Shown here in pieces: positions 1 to 8,916 of a stretch of DNA of 64,000 nt (the first letter of the stretch is position 1; the number at the start of each line of letters is the position of its first letter). Below the pieces are notes generated by a model. The model made no database searches. It had not been told where the DNA came from and was given only the letters and a program-made list of their open reading frames with translations. The position numbers were made by a program, and so were the translations under genes. Origin of the DNA: Lacimicrobium alkaliphilum (GTDB taxonomy: Bacteria; Pseudomonadota; Gammaproteobacteria; Enterobacterales; Alteromonadaceae); assembly GCF_002591895.1 (NCBI RefSeq), contig NZ_NISX01000010.1, positions 62,001-126,000 on the forward strand. The letters are read 5' to 3'.

Positions 1-170
1 CAGCCGCCACTGAGTAGCCCCCGATATTGTCCCAGACTGTTAATCAACATCATCGCTCCGGCCTTGCGGTACGCGGAGCCTTCTGTGGCAATGATCGTGG
101 CCAGCACCCACTGCAAATCGTCCTTACGTTGCTGCCAATGTGCCAGTAACTGATTGAGTTGGTTAGACAT
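1..170 (-). CDS. XdhC/CoxI-family protein, N-terminal part (gene runs off the window)
   Basis: The first 56 codons of a gene read leftwards from an ATG at 168-170 and leave the window still open. The visible peptide contains VLATIIATEGSAYRKAGAMM followed by a G-rich GLLSGG, which is the N-terminal signature of the XdhC/CoxI family. Members of that family help insert or sulfurate the molybdenum cofactor of xanthine dehydrogenase and CO-dehydrogenase-type enzymes. Only the N-terminal domain is visible, so neither the NAD-binding C-terminal domain nor the partner enzyme can be assessed. The start is preceded by about 100 bp without a gene, then the SRPBCC gene on the same strand. Confidence 0.75.
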   Translation of the reverse strand, partial: MSNQLNQLLAHWQQRKDDLQWVLATIIATEGSAYRKAGAMMLINSLGQYRGLLSGG

Positions 171-268
171 GTAAGGTTAACTGCGTCCCGAGTTCATCAT
201 AAGGTCACTACACCACCTGCACCGGCCTGTGGCTACCCGGAGCAGGACAGACTGTCATTAAACTGCGC

Positions 269-802
269 TTATTGGCCACTTTCCACCAACGTTTTAAGAT
301 TCTCCAGACCGGTTTCAAAGTCTGGCCCGATCATTGAGTCCATCATCAACGCCATATAGTGCATAAACGGGTTTGGCCCTACATCGCCATAATCCTGCCA
401 TGTCACTTTGGTACCTCCATCCTGCTCAGTCAGGATGAATTCTCCCGTACTGCCCATCTCATACTCAGGAAAATACAAGCTGTATACCAGCCTTTTATTC
501 GGCTCAGCGGCAATAATTTCCATCTGGCCACTGCCCTCAGCGTCACTTTGCCAGACAGAGCGCATACCTATACCACTGTCGGGCCCCTCATAACGTAACT
601 GCATATCCGGATCGCGCTTAAACCATACCCCCCAATCCTGCCACTTACGCAGATCTTCGAGCCTGGCATATACCTGCTGCGGCGTCGCTTCTATCACGAT
701 ATCCCGCTGTACTCTGAATTCAGAGGGCAGCACAAAACCGATACCCACCAAAATAAGCAACAGTAACAGCAACACCGTCAGGCTTTTTTTTAATATATTC
801 AC
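269..802 (-). CDS. SRPBCC (polyketide cyclase/dehydrase-like) membrane-anchored protein
   Basis: The 177-residue protein starts with a positively charged residue cluster and a hydrophobic segment (about residues 7-27), which anchors it in or exports it across the inner membrane. The rest has the pattern of the START/SRPBCC ligand-binding fold: an early strand RDIVIEATPQQVYARLEDLR, a central W-rich loop, and a long C-terminal helix ending in GLENLKTLVES. Proteins of this family bind hydrophobic ligands, but no ligand can be deduced here. It lies alone between the XdhC-like gene and a 365-bp spacer. The family call is good; function is unknown. Confidence 0.7.
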   Translation of the reverse strand: MNILKKSLTVLLLLLLILVGIGFVLPSEFRVQRDIVIEATPQQVYARLEDLRKWQDWGVWFKRDPDMQLRYEGPDSGIGMRSVWQSDAEGSGQMEIIAAEPNKRLVYSLYFPEYEMGSTGEFILTEQDGGTKVTWQDYGDVGPNPFMHYMALMMDSMIGPDFETGLENLKTLVESGQ

Positions 803-1167
803 AGGATTATCCTTTTTATATCGCGCCCAATCGTCAACAGATATAACATACTATTAACATCTGACCGGGCCAAACTATTTTATGCTTATACCACTGCGCG
901 CCGCCGGTTAATCGCCCAACTAACAGCACAATCTCTTCGTGGTTGGCCCATTGCGACTCAGCCCGGACAATGATTTCAGCAAGGCTTCCTGAATAACCTC
1001 GGGAGGAAAAGACGAAATACCAGATGCTGGTAACGAACTGAGCGAACTACGGGTCTTAACTGAAGATATTTATCCCATAGTTCGCATTTTTGTCGCATTC
1101 GTCTTGCACATTAATCACTTACAGGTTTAGCTAGCGTATCAGAGCGACAGCAACAACAGGAATAACA
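803..1167. other. 365-bp intergenic spacer between divergent genes
   Basis: The spacer separates the leftward SRPBCC gene and the rightward amidohydrolase gene and must hold both promoters. I see no open frame with coding character, no clear hairpin with a T-run and no recognisable operator. A purine-rich CAGGAATAAC stretch just before 1168 is the ribosome-binding site of the amidohydrolase. Confidence 0.5.
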
Positions 1168-2736
1168 ATGAAATATCGTCACCTGCTAGTACTTCTTATC
1201 CCGCTGCTATTTAATGCACCACTTTACGCCAAGCCCGGCGCCAGTGCACCAGACACCCCCAAAGGTGAGGCTCAGGGCCCGTGGAAACGCCTGATACTCC
1301 GGGGCGTCACACTGATAAATGGCGAAGGGGCACCGCCTCAGGGGCCATTGGATATCATCATTGAAAACAACCGTATTACCAATATCGTCAACGTCGGATA
1401 CCCCGGAGTACCGATAAAAGAGGCGGGCAGACCTGAAATCAAGAGCACAGACAAAGTACTGGAACTTGAAGGCCATACTGTTATGCCCGGCTTTATTGAC
1501 ATGCACGGTCATATTGGTGGCTCGGCTGATGATATTCCTGCTGAGTATGTGTTTAAGCTGTGGCTGGCTCATGGCATTACTACGGTGCGGGAGCCCGGAA
1601 GTTTCAACGGGGCTGACTGGGTTATGGATCATGTGCGACGCAGCGCAAAGAATCAAATCACTGCCCCCCGGCTAGTCCCCTACTTTGGATTTGGTCTGGA
1701 GAGGGACGACCCTATCTATAGTGCTAAACAGGCGCGGGAATGGGTGCAATGGGCCAAACGCAACGGCGCTAAGGGACTTAAATTTTTTGGTGCAACGCCA
1801 AAAATCATGGAAGCCGCTCTTGATGAAGCCAGTCAGCAAGGACTCGGCAGTGCCATGCACCATGCACAACTTAATGTAATGAGCATGAATGTACTGGATT
1901 CAGCCCGCCTGGGCCTGACAACAATGGAGCATTGGTACGGTCTGCCTGAAGCGTTATTTGAAGACCGCCGTATTCAGCACTACCCAGCAGATTACAATTA
2001 CAACAATGAACAGCACCGCTTTGCCGAAGCTGGGAAACTCTGGCAACAGGCTGCTGAACCCGGCAGTGAAAAATGGAATGCAGTACGCGATGAGTTGATT
2101 GAACTGGATTTCACCCTGAACCCTACAATGACGATTTACGAAGCCAGCCGTGATCTGATGCGCGAGCGGCGCGCTATCTGGCACGATGAATATACCCTGC
2201 CTACTTTATGGGATTTCTTCCAGCCAAACCGCTATGCCCATGGCAGTTACTGGTTCGACTGGACCACCAGCAATGAAATCGACTGGAAGGAAAACTTCAA
2301 TCTGTGGATGCAGTTTATCAATGACTATAAAAATCATGGCGGGCGTGTCACTGCCGGTTCAGACTCCGGCTATATCTACAAAATCTATGGTTTTGGGTAT
2401 GTTCGCGAGCTGGAAATGTTGCAGGAGGCAGGTTTTCATCCTCTGGAGGTGATACAGGCCGCCACGCTCAATGGCGCCGAAGCCCTGGGTCTGGAAGAGG
2501 ATATAGGCTCTGTTCGCATTGGCAAACTTGCAGACCTGGTGATTATGGAGCATAACCCGCTGGCCAACCTGAAATTGTTATATGGTACCGGCCATTTTAT
2601 GCTGGATGACAACAACCAGCCCACAAGAGTAGGCGGCGTTAAATACACTATCAAAGATGGCATTCTCTACGATGCCAGAGCGTTGCTCGAAGATGTCAGA
2701 GAAATGGTGGAAAAAGCCAAAGCAGAACAGCAGTAA
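1168..2736 (+). CDS. Exported amidohydrolase-superfamily metallohydrolase
   Basis: The 522-residue protein begins with a signal peptide (MKYRHLLVLLIPLLFNAPLYA), so it should act in the periplasm. The amidohydrolase fold is shown by the strand PGFIDMHGHIGG with the metal-binding HxH at about residues 113 and 115, a Lys in GAKGLKFFGA, later histidines in AMHHAQLN and TMEHWYGL, and the catalytic Asp in TAGSDSGY. The C-terminal GSVRIGKLADLVIME is the small beta-sandwich that closes such enzymes. The arrangement resembles the imidazolonepropionase/prolidase-like branch of exported amidohydrolases that cleave small cyclic or peptide amides; the substrate is not predictable. It appears to be a single-gene transcript. 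Confidence 0.85.
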   Translation: MKYRHLLVLLIPLLFNAPLYAKPGASAPDTPKGEAQGPWKRLILRGVTLINGEGAPPQGPLDIIIENNRITNIVNVGYPGVPIKEAGRPEIKSTDKVLELEGHTVMPGFIDMHGHIGGSADDIPAEYVFKLWLAHGITTVREPGSFNGADWVMDHVRRSAKNQITAPRLVPYFGFGLERDDPIYSAKQAREWVQWAKRNGAKGLKFFGATPKIMEAALDEASQQGLGSAMHHAQLNVMSMNVLDSARLGLTTMEHWYGLPEALFEDRRIQHYPADYNYNNEQHRFAEAGKLWQQAAEPGSEKWNAVRDELIELDFTLNPTMTIYEASRDLMRERRAIWHDEYTLPTLWDFFQPNRYAHGSYWFDWTTSNEIDWKENFNLWMQFINDYKNHGGRVTAGSDSGYIYKIYGFGYVRELEMLQEAGFHPLEVIQAATLNGAEALGLEEDIGSVRIGKLADLVIMEHNPLANLKLLYGTGHFMLDDNNQPTRVGGVKYTIKDGILYDARALLEDVREMVEKAKAEQQ

Positions 2737-2760
2737 TACCTCAGGAAAATATTCGTTCTC

Positions 2761-2880
2761 ACCGCGGAGACGCAGAGCGCGCAGAGATTAAAATCTCTGA
2801 TATCCGCTACCTCCGCGCTCTTTGCGACTCAGCGGTGAAACGCTTTTAACCCTCTGTGTTCTCTGTGCCTCTGTGGTGAA
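2761..2880. repeat. Dispersed palindromic repeat (GCGGAGACGCAGAG family), copy 1
   Basis: Two imperfect palindromic blocks lie between the convergent amidohydrolase and chemoreceptor genes. The first opens with ACCGCGGAGACGCAGAG and closes at 2836 with its complement-like CTCAGCGGT; the centre holds AGAGATT and AATCTCTG. The second half has CTCTGTGTTCTCTGTGCCTC. Related blocks occur at about 25775, 29270 and 63848. They can fold into long hairpins and may serve as terminators or mRNA stabilisers; no protein is encoded. Confidence 0.75.
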
Positions 2881-2920
2881 ATTCTCTTTTACCACCGATG
2901 GGATAAATTCGGTCAATGGC

Positions 2921-4483
2921 CTAGCGAAACCGCTCAACAATCTCAAACAGTCTGTTTGAGACTTCCAGTAACTCTTCACTTTCTTTTGCCCCCTCTCTGC
3001 TCATATTCAGGCTGTCGCCGGCAAGATCGGAGATATCCACTATCTGTTTATTCACCTGCTCTGACACTGTCGCCTGCTGCTCTACGGCAGACGCGATTTG
3101 CTGTGACATATCCGCAACCTTAGTCAATGCATCACCGATACCATTGAGTAATTCGGCAGTTTCCTCTACCTGAGCGACGCCCGTTTCGGCACTTTGTTGC
3201 CCGGTACCTGCTGTTTCAACGGCTTTTGTCGCGCTGGCGCCTAGTGACTGGATAATGCCGTGAATATCCCGGGTGGAATCGGTAGTGCGTTTGGCAAGTT
3301 GCCGGACTTCATCGGCAACCACCGCAAAGCCACGCCCCTGTTCTCCGGCACGGGCCGCTTCAATGGCGGCATTTAATGCTAACAGGTTAGTTTGCTCGGC
3401 AATCTGTTCGATGATCTGCGCTGCACTGGAGATATTCTTCGACTCCTGAGCCAGGGTATCCACGGCAGATGCAATATCTTCCACTGATTGTTTTAATCCA
3501 CCGATAGAGGCAGCCGTACGTCTGGCAATAGCGCGCCCGGAGCTTGCTAATTCATCAGCCTTACCCGTTTCTTTTGAGGTATCCTGCACACGATGAGACA
3601 CCTCATTAATCGTGGTTGTCATCTGGTTCATGGCCGTGGCAACCTGAGCTGCCTCCTGCTGTTGTTGCTCTAACTGACCAACAATACCAGAGGAAAAACT
3701 GACCGCATTTTTGGCTTTTTCCGACACCTGAATAGCGGCGTCTTCGATACGTGACAACACTGTGATTAAATGCGAACGCATACTGTGTATTGCCACCCTG
3801 AGCTTCCCTTCCTGCCCCACGTCATCGGTATAACTCATAATCGCCAGCGGATGATAAAAGGCACTGGGTATGATGGCCAGATACTGATTACATTTGTTGA
3901 CCATGATAATGGCGGGCAATACAGCCAGAATAAGTGTAGACAGGCTCAGTATCACCATGGCTAATAGCGGGCTGAGCACATTCCATATAAGTACCGCCAG
4001 CAAAATAGCGGCCAATGCCAACAGCGGATATTTGACTTTTTGCAGTATCTCCCGCTTATCAACAGGCAGGCTGGTCTTGTCTTTTAATTTAGCGTATAGC
4101 TTATCTGCCCGCTGCACGTTGTCACGTGAGGGACAGGAGCGCACCGATTCATAACCCACCACTTTTCCCTGCTCGGTGATTGGCGTGACATAAGCATCAA
4201 CCCAGTAATAGTCGCCATTTTTGCAACGATTTTTCACCAGCCCCATCCACGGCTTTCCGGCCTTGAGATGCTCCCACATCACCTTAAAAGCCAGAGGTGG
4301 CATATCCGGGTGACGAATAATGTTATGGGGCTGGCCAATCAGTTCTTCACGGGTAAACCCGCTGACCCGCTCAAACGCATCATTACAGTGCTGGATATTC
4401 CCCTGCGTATCAGTAGTGGAAATCAATCGTTCATTTTCACCAAACGTGCGCTCTTGTTGTGTAACAGGCTGATTATTTCGCAT
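2921..4483 (-). CDS. PAS-domain methyl-accepting chemotaxis protein (Aer-like)
   Basis: The 520-residue protein has an N-terminal PAS domain (about residues 20-130) with [20 protein letters not shown] and [17 protein letters not shown], typical of the Aer type that senses redox or energy state through a flavin. Two hydrophobic segments around residues 155-200 form a membrane hairpin without a periplasmic sensor domain. The rest is the coiled-coil signalling domain; the tip that contacts CheA and CheW is the stretch [20 protein letters not shown] near residues 365-395. The start follows the first Met before the PAS domain. It should direct swimming toward favourable oxygen or redox conditions; whether FAD is bound is an inference from family. 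Confidence 0.9.
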   Translation of the reverse strand: MRNNQPVTQQERTFGENERLISTTDTQGNIQHCNDAFERVSGFTREELIGQPHNIIRHPDMPPLAFKVMWEHLKAGKPWMGLVKNRCKNGDYYWVDAYVTPITEQGKVVGYESVRSCPSRDNVQRADKLYAKLKDKTSLPVDKREILQKVKYPLLALAAILLAVLIWNVLSPLLAMVILSLSTLILAVLPAIIMVNKCNQYLAIIPSAFYHPLAIMSYTDDVGQEGKLRVAIHSMRSHLITVLSRIEDAAIQVSEKAKNAVSFSSGIVGQLEQQQQEAAQVATAMNQMTTTINEVSHRVQDTSKETGKADELASSGRAIARRTAASIGGLKQSVEDIASAVDTLAQESKNISSAAQIIEQIAEQTNLLALNAAIEAARAGEQGRGFAVVADEVRQLAKRTTDSTRDIHGIIQSLGASATKAVETAGTGQQSAETGVAQVEETAELLNGIGDALTKVADMSQQIASAVEQQATVSEQVNKQIVDISDLAGDSLNMSREGAKESEELLEVSNRLFEIVERFR

Positions 4484-4719
4484 GGAGCATCCCTGTAAGC
4501 TGAAGGTTTAATTTTACTGCTATCGCGTTAATTATCTTTTTATTGAGCTAATAATAGACCAATATATAAAAATATAAGTAATCTCAATAGCTTAAACCTG
4601 TCAAAAACAGACTATAGAATGATATTTCTCTTCTGGGGGCTTTTCACATAAGCCTACTCAGGCTATGCTGTGGGCAGTTGCAGTAATAATACAAATGGTA
4701 AAGCGACAAGGACGCATTG

Positions 4720-4914
4720 ATGGATCAAAACATGGTATCGACCCGACAGCAGCTGCTGAGCGCGCTGGCCCGACAGAGTGATGCTCTGGATGAGTATCTG
4801 AACATGCCTGAAGATGCGCAAATGGCCAGCAAGGTCATCGAGTGTAACCGCGAATTGCTGGCACTTTTGCATCAGATTATGGATAAAAAACCCGGTTCAG
4901 AGCCCCAGCGCTAA
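4720..4914 (+). CDS. Small hypothetical helical protein (64 aa)
   Basis: A 64-codon frame starts at ATG 4720 with an AAGGAC ribosome-binding site about eight bases upstream. The product is predicted to be almost entirely helical and charged (STRQQLLSALARQSDALDEY, then NRELLALLHQIMDKK), with no signal peptide or membrane segment. Its stop overlaps the stop of the convergent tsaC gene by three bases. I recognise no family. The good ribosome-binding site and reasonable codon use argue that it is real, but this is not proven. Confidence 0.5.
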   Translation: MDQNMVSTRQQLLSALARQSDALDEYLNMPEDAQMASKVIECNRELLALLHQIMDKKPGSEPQR

Positions 4915-5906
4915 GCTGTTGACTCCTCAGTAGTGAGTCTGGTAGCTCGTTGCAGGCGGTTGTTTATGCCCCTCCATAGTGAAGTAACAGGCGGCTGTTC
5001 GATAATCAGAAGATCATTGTCTGAGTTTTCAAAATCATGCAGTCGTAAATACAGCTCTCTGGCATAAAAAGCCGGATCAACGGGCATCACTACCCAATCC
5101 ACATGTTGCAAACCATAACGGTTAGGTGTCAGCGACCAGACCTGGATTTTACCCCCGGATTGTTGTTCGATTCTCGTTTTAAGTTCTTTTGGCGGACATA
5201 AGCTGGCTGGTTTTACCGGCGCATAATGGCGAAGATCGCTGCCTGACACCCTTGGTCCCTGACTTTCCCCATCTTGCCTGTAAGGGGCTACACCGGCCTT
5301 AACCAGTTCACCATCAAGCAGACCCGGGCGGAGAATTCGCGGCTCTTCAGTGCTTAAATCGACAATACTTGACTCAATTCCAACAGGGCATAGTCCGCCA
5401 TCGACCACTGCCATAACATCATCCCCGAACTGGCCAAACACATGGGACGCGGCAGTGGGACTGATACGGCCATAACGGTTAGCCGAGGGCGCAGCCAGTG
5501 CACCACCAAATTCTTTTAATATAGCCAATGCAACCGGATGGCCCGGTATGCGCAGGGCAATGGTATCCTGCCCTCCTGTGATAATAGCCGGAGCCATGGG
5601 TGATTTTTTCAGGATCAGAGTCAAAGGACCCGGCCAGAATTGTTCTGCCAGTTGCCAGGCCAGAGCAGGTATATCTGTCGCCCATTCGCTCAGTTGACCC
5701 GGCTCCCCTACATGCACAATCAGTGGATGACTGAGTGGCCTGCGCTTGGCACTGAAGACTTTGCCAACAGCCTGTTCATTGCTGGCATCCGCTGCCAGGC
5801 CATAAACGGTTTCAGTTGGTATCGCCACCAGTTCACCTTCTCGTAAAAGGGCCACAGCCCTGGATATGTCCTGGCTGATTTCACCGTCCAGTTTTAACCT
5901 GTTCAT
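4911..5906 (-). CDS. tsaC: Threonylcarbamoyl-AMP synthase (TsaC/Sua5 type)
   Basis: This enzyme makes threonylcarbamoyl-AMP from threonine, bicarbonate and ATP, the first step of the t6A modification at position 37 of ANN-decoding tRNAs. The YrdC fold is clear in IPTETVYGLAADA, the KRRPLSHPLIVHV nucleotide loop and APSANRYGRISPT. At 331 residues it is of the longer Sua5 type, with the linker RHYAPVKP followed by a small C-terminal domain, rather than the short E. coli TsaC. The frame is open further upstream, but that extension overlaps the neighbouring gene in another frame; I chose the ATG at 5904-5906 because NRLKLDGEISQDISRAV fits the family N-terminus. It starts eight bases after the DUF6671-like gene, suggesting co-transcription. 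Confidence 0.9.
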   Translation of the reverse strand: MNRLKLDGEISQDISRAVALLREGELVAIPTETVYGLAADASNEQAVGKVFSAKRRPLSHPLIVHVGEPGQLSEWATDIPALAWQLAEQFWPGPLTLILKKSPMAPAIITGGQDTIALRIPGHPVALAILKEFGGALAAPSANRYGRISPTAASHVFGQFGDDVMAVVDGGLCPVGIESSIVDLSTEEPRILRPGLLDGELVKAGVAPYRQDGESQGPRVSGSDLRHYAPVKPASLCPPKELKTRIEQQSGGKIQVWSLTPNRYGLQHVDWVVMPVDPAFYARELYLRLHDFENSDNDLLIIEQPPVTSLWRGINNRLQRATRLTTEESTA

Positions 5907-5913
5907 AAACACC

Positions 5914-6357
5914 TCATGGATTACAAATGGAGCAATTAAAGGGATTGGAAAATTCATCACTGACAGGCTCAAAGTGTTGGGCCTGGCAGACTGCACAACG
6001 ATAATACCTGCCCATAACCGTCCCGGTGGGCGTCTGGCACTGTTCACAAGGCAATCCAGCCAGTGATTTGAAAGGATGATATCCGGGGGCACGACACTGC
6101 GGGCAGAGTCGCAGCAGATGCCCTGCCAACTGTTCAGCGGCCTTTGCAATAGTCTGCATTCGGCAAGGGCAATACTGAGCTCTGAAATCCCATTCCGCGA
6201 ACACCTGGTGAGTATCGAAGGTGTCATCCACCTTCAGCTCAATGCCCAGCGCCTGACGCAGGACAGGCGCTATTACCCGCTCTTTTTTATGCTTCGTCAG
6301 CAAACAAGCCGATGCCTGAAAATAGGGATGATGACGGTTCTTTGCACTGTTATGCAT
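5914..6357 (-). CDS. DUF6671-like protein, apparently shortened by an internal deletion
   Basis: The 147-residue product starts with a segment LLTKHKKERVIAPVLRQALG, which resembles the beginning of DUF6671 proteins (ATKHxKE). It ends with a zinc-ribbon-like tail, LCPQCRAPGYH, GLPCEQCQTPTG, YRCAVCQAQHF and CSICNP, also typical of that family. As I recall the family is nearly 300 residues long; here roughly the central half is absent, with the join near DDTFDTHQVFAEWDF. The start at 6357 has a purine-rich AGGGGGGCT before it; an in-frame start at 6429 is possible. It is probably co-transcribed with tsaC. It could be a working short variant or a decayed gene. Confidence 0.55.
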   Translation of the reverse strand: MHNSAKNRHHPYFQASACLLTKHKKERVIAPVLRQALGIELKVDDTFDTHQVFAEWDFRAQYCPCRMQTIAKAAEQLAGHLLRLCPQCRAPGYHPFKSLAGLPCEQCQTPTGTVMGRYYRCAVCQAQHFEPVSDEFSNPFNCSICNP

Positions 6358-6483
6358 CAGCCCCCCTGTGACTTCCTGTTGTGCCCCCATATCCTCGGGC
6401 GTTACCCGCAAACGGCTCCGACCGGACAATAAAAATCGCCCGTTCTTTTAACCCTTGCAGATATGACATCCTGCCGGCCAGGC

Positions 6484-8916
6484 TCATTGGTTGTCTCCCT
6501 CAGCCGTAGGAAAAGGTATCCACTTGCCGTTCAGATAACGGCAAGTATCCTTAAGCCCGCTAAACAAATACAACCATTGATTATCCACAAGATGCTTAAT
6601 CTGTGGGTGCCGGATAACAATATCGGCGATAGCCTGTTGCGGGGCGTCAATCACCACCGATAAACGCAATGGCTGGTGCACCCAACGCTGGCCATCATGG
6701 ACTGACTGCATGGCTAAGCCGGTGCGCAGGTCGCCGCCGTTCCCTTCAAACACACCGATATTGCCGCCAACGACATTGTGCAGTACCTTATTGCCACTGC
6801 CATAATGGGGATTGTCAGTAACGGATGCATAGTACTGAAAGTTGATCCAATGGGTAACCAGCATCGGTGCAGTCATAATCTGTTCAAGTTGCTGAAACCC
6901 GTCATCCTTAGCCGAATCATAGTCGTGTAGAAAAGCACGCCCATTGAGGTCAACCCCTTTGGTTTTCCACCTTGGTGCAACGATAAAACTGGCATTGTTA
7001 GCCAGGCCCCATTCGGGACGAACCTGCGACCAGTCATAACTGCGGCGCAAAAATGCCTGGCGCAATAATTGCCCTGCCCCGGGCCTGTCTGATTCAGACA
7101 TCAGCCCGCCAACCCTCTGCTGGCGGGCCAGCTCAGATGCCTGTTGCAACCATTGCTGAACCTGTTGCGTTTTTGTATCTTCAGCGGCGCTGAACAATTT
7201 CACCTCATCGGTGGTGGTATTGTGTAATGCGGCAACAAAGCGAGTGTTTAAGGGAATCTCAATCCCTCTATGCCGCAGTTCCTCACGCACTTCAATGTTA
7301 TTCAGAATGGTGGCCAGGGCCTTGCTGTTTACCTCACCGGTTTGCCCGCCACAGGCACCGCAATCCAGGCCTGCCGCATGAGGATTGTTATGACTTTCAC
7401 TGCCATGGCCGACAAGCAGGATTGTTTCTGCAAAACCATCGGTCAGCCCCATGCCGGTAAGAATTTTCGCCGCCAATCCGGTCTTTTCCACAACGTCCAG
7501 AACGTGCTCCGGGTCCTTACAAGACACCAGCTGTAATGGGGTATTGTTGCCATCCGATAACGCCGTTACCGGATGATTTGGCTGATGCCGGGGAGCAAAA
7601 CTCTGGCGAAACAGCTTTAATCCATACGCGGGGCCGGAAGTCTCTACAAAGGTAAATGCGCTGGGGGCGGCGTGTTTAAAGCGCTGCCATGCCTGGCGAA
7701 TCGATAATCGATGATAAACTGGCTCGTTGAGCCCGGACTCCACTAAACGGTAATCCGGAGACAGCAAACCGGGTAACTGTGGCCGGCGGTAGTAGCACCC
7801 CTGAGGTTGATATTCAGCCGCAAGGCCGAAAAAACCAGCAAAGCCTTTTGTCTGAATGTCGCTGCTGAGTGATTCGAGAGCCCGCCGGTACGGCTCTGAG
7901 CGAACATCAATACAGAACACGGCCTGTAATTTTGGTTGCGCAATATCACACTGCACTGGTGCATTTTTCAAAGCTGAGAAAAGACGTTGCTGGTACGCCA
8001 GTTCCAGTGCCTGTTGCCACAACCAGTCGTATTGCTGAATACTCAGATTGAACTGCTCGTAATCTGTGACCTGCTGCTGGCTGAGTTGCCATTGCCTGAG
8101 CAAGGTATTGGAATGATAATGGTGATAAAGCACACATTCCCATGCCGCGCGAATTGCCAGTAATTCTTGCAGAACCTCACTTTGCTGCCCCTGACGTTCA
8201 GATTCCTGTTGTTGATAGGCGCACCAGCTTGCCCAGCCATTGATACTTAAACTCAATGCATGCAAACAGGGATGCAGGGTATGTAGTTGCAGATCCAGCA
8301 TGTCCGGAAGCTGTTGCCATAACTGCCGATAATCTTCAGGCAACCCGGCAAACTGGGTATGTATATCCGGCTCCCCCATCAACAACCCGATACCGCGATC
8401 ATGGCGCACCGTATTCAACCAGCTGTTATATAATCCCGTGTCGGTGGTGACTTTCCATTTTGCCTGATGCTGATCAAAATAGGCCGCACAGAACTGGCTA
8501 ATCTGATGGGTAATTTCATCAACCCAGGCGATATTGCGGGTTAAATCCCGCCCTGAATCAACCAGGTGAGACACCAGTCTGCACTCATGGGTATGACGCT
8601 CTGTGCTGATATGAGCCAATAGTTTTTCCGGCGACGCACCATGATATTCCTTAGCCACCTGCTGAAGGTGCGTATGTTTAATCTCACCGCGTTCATAACA
8701 TTGTCGGTAAAAATGTCTGGGCATCAGTACCTGTGCACCACTGCGGCTGGCCAACTGTGCTGCAACTTCTGCGAGGCTTAAATGTGTCAGTTTCCACCAC
8801 GGGTTAACCGCAATAAACTGATCCAGAGGCCAGACCGGCGTAACTGACTGGCAAACCTCCTCCACGACCTGATGTATCGGATTTTCTGATGAAGCCGAAT
8901 CATACTGAGGCTGCAT
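6484..8916 (-). CDS. dabA: DabA, carbonic-anhydrase-like subunit of the DAB inorganic carbon pump (DUF2309)
   Basis: DabA is the cytoplasmic, zinc-containing subunit of the DAB complex, which is thought to hydrate CO2 vectorially to bicarbonate using the ion gradient through DabB. The 810-residue length fits. The zinc and active-site residues described for the family can be placed: Cys and Asp in FCIDVRSEPYRRA (about residues 335 and 337), His in VGHGSESHNNPHAAG (about 504) and Cys 15 residues later in LDCGACGG. The AVNPWWK motif near residue 37 is also conserved. Its ATG overlaps the dabB stop as TAATG, showing translational coupling. Nothing essential appears to be missing. Confidence 0.9.
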   Translation of the reverse strand: MQPQYDSASSENPIHQVVEEVCQSVTPVWPLDQFIAVNPWWKLTHLSLAEVAAQLASRSGAQVLMPRHFYRQCYERGEIKHTHLQQVAKEYHGASPEKLLAHISTERHTHECRLVSHLVDSGRDLTRNIAWVDEITHQISQFCAAYFDQHQAKWKVTTDTGLYNSWLNTVRHDRGIGLLMGEPDIHTQFAGLPEDYRQLWQQLPDMLDLQLHTLHPCLHALSLSINGWASWCAYQQQESERQGQQSEVLQELLAIRAAWECVLYHHYHSNTLLRQWQLSQQQVTDYEQFNLSIQQYDWLWQQALELAYQQRLFSALKNAPVQCDIAQPKLQAVFCIDVRSEPYRRALESLSSDIQTKGFAGFFGLAAEYQPQGCYYRRPQLPGLLSPDYRLVESGLNEPVYHRLSIRQAWQRFKHAAPSAFTFVETSGPAYGLKLFRQSFAPRHQPNHPVTALSDGNNTPLQLVSCKDPEHVLDVVEKTGLAAKILTGMGLTDGFAETILLVGHGSESHNNPHAAGLDCGACGGQTGEVNSKALATILNNIEVREELRHRGIEIPLNTRFVAALHNTTTDEVKLFSAAEDTKTQQVQQWLQQASELARQQRVGGLMSESDRPGAGQLLRQAFLRRSYDWSQVRPEWGLANNASFIVAPRWKTKGVDLNGRAFLHDYDSAKDDGFQQLEQIMTAPMLVTHWINFQYYASVTDNPHYGSGNKVLHNVVGGNIGVFEGNGGDLRTGLAMQSVHDGQRWVHQPLRLSVVIDAPQQAIADIVIRHPQIKHLVDNQWLYLFSGLKDTCRYLNGKWIPFPTAEGDNQ

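Noticed and set aside
4911-6227. TsaC as a 438-residue protein starting at 6227
   Set aside because: The extra 107 residues overlap the DUF6671-like gene in another frame and have no family character; the ATG at 5906 fits the family.
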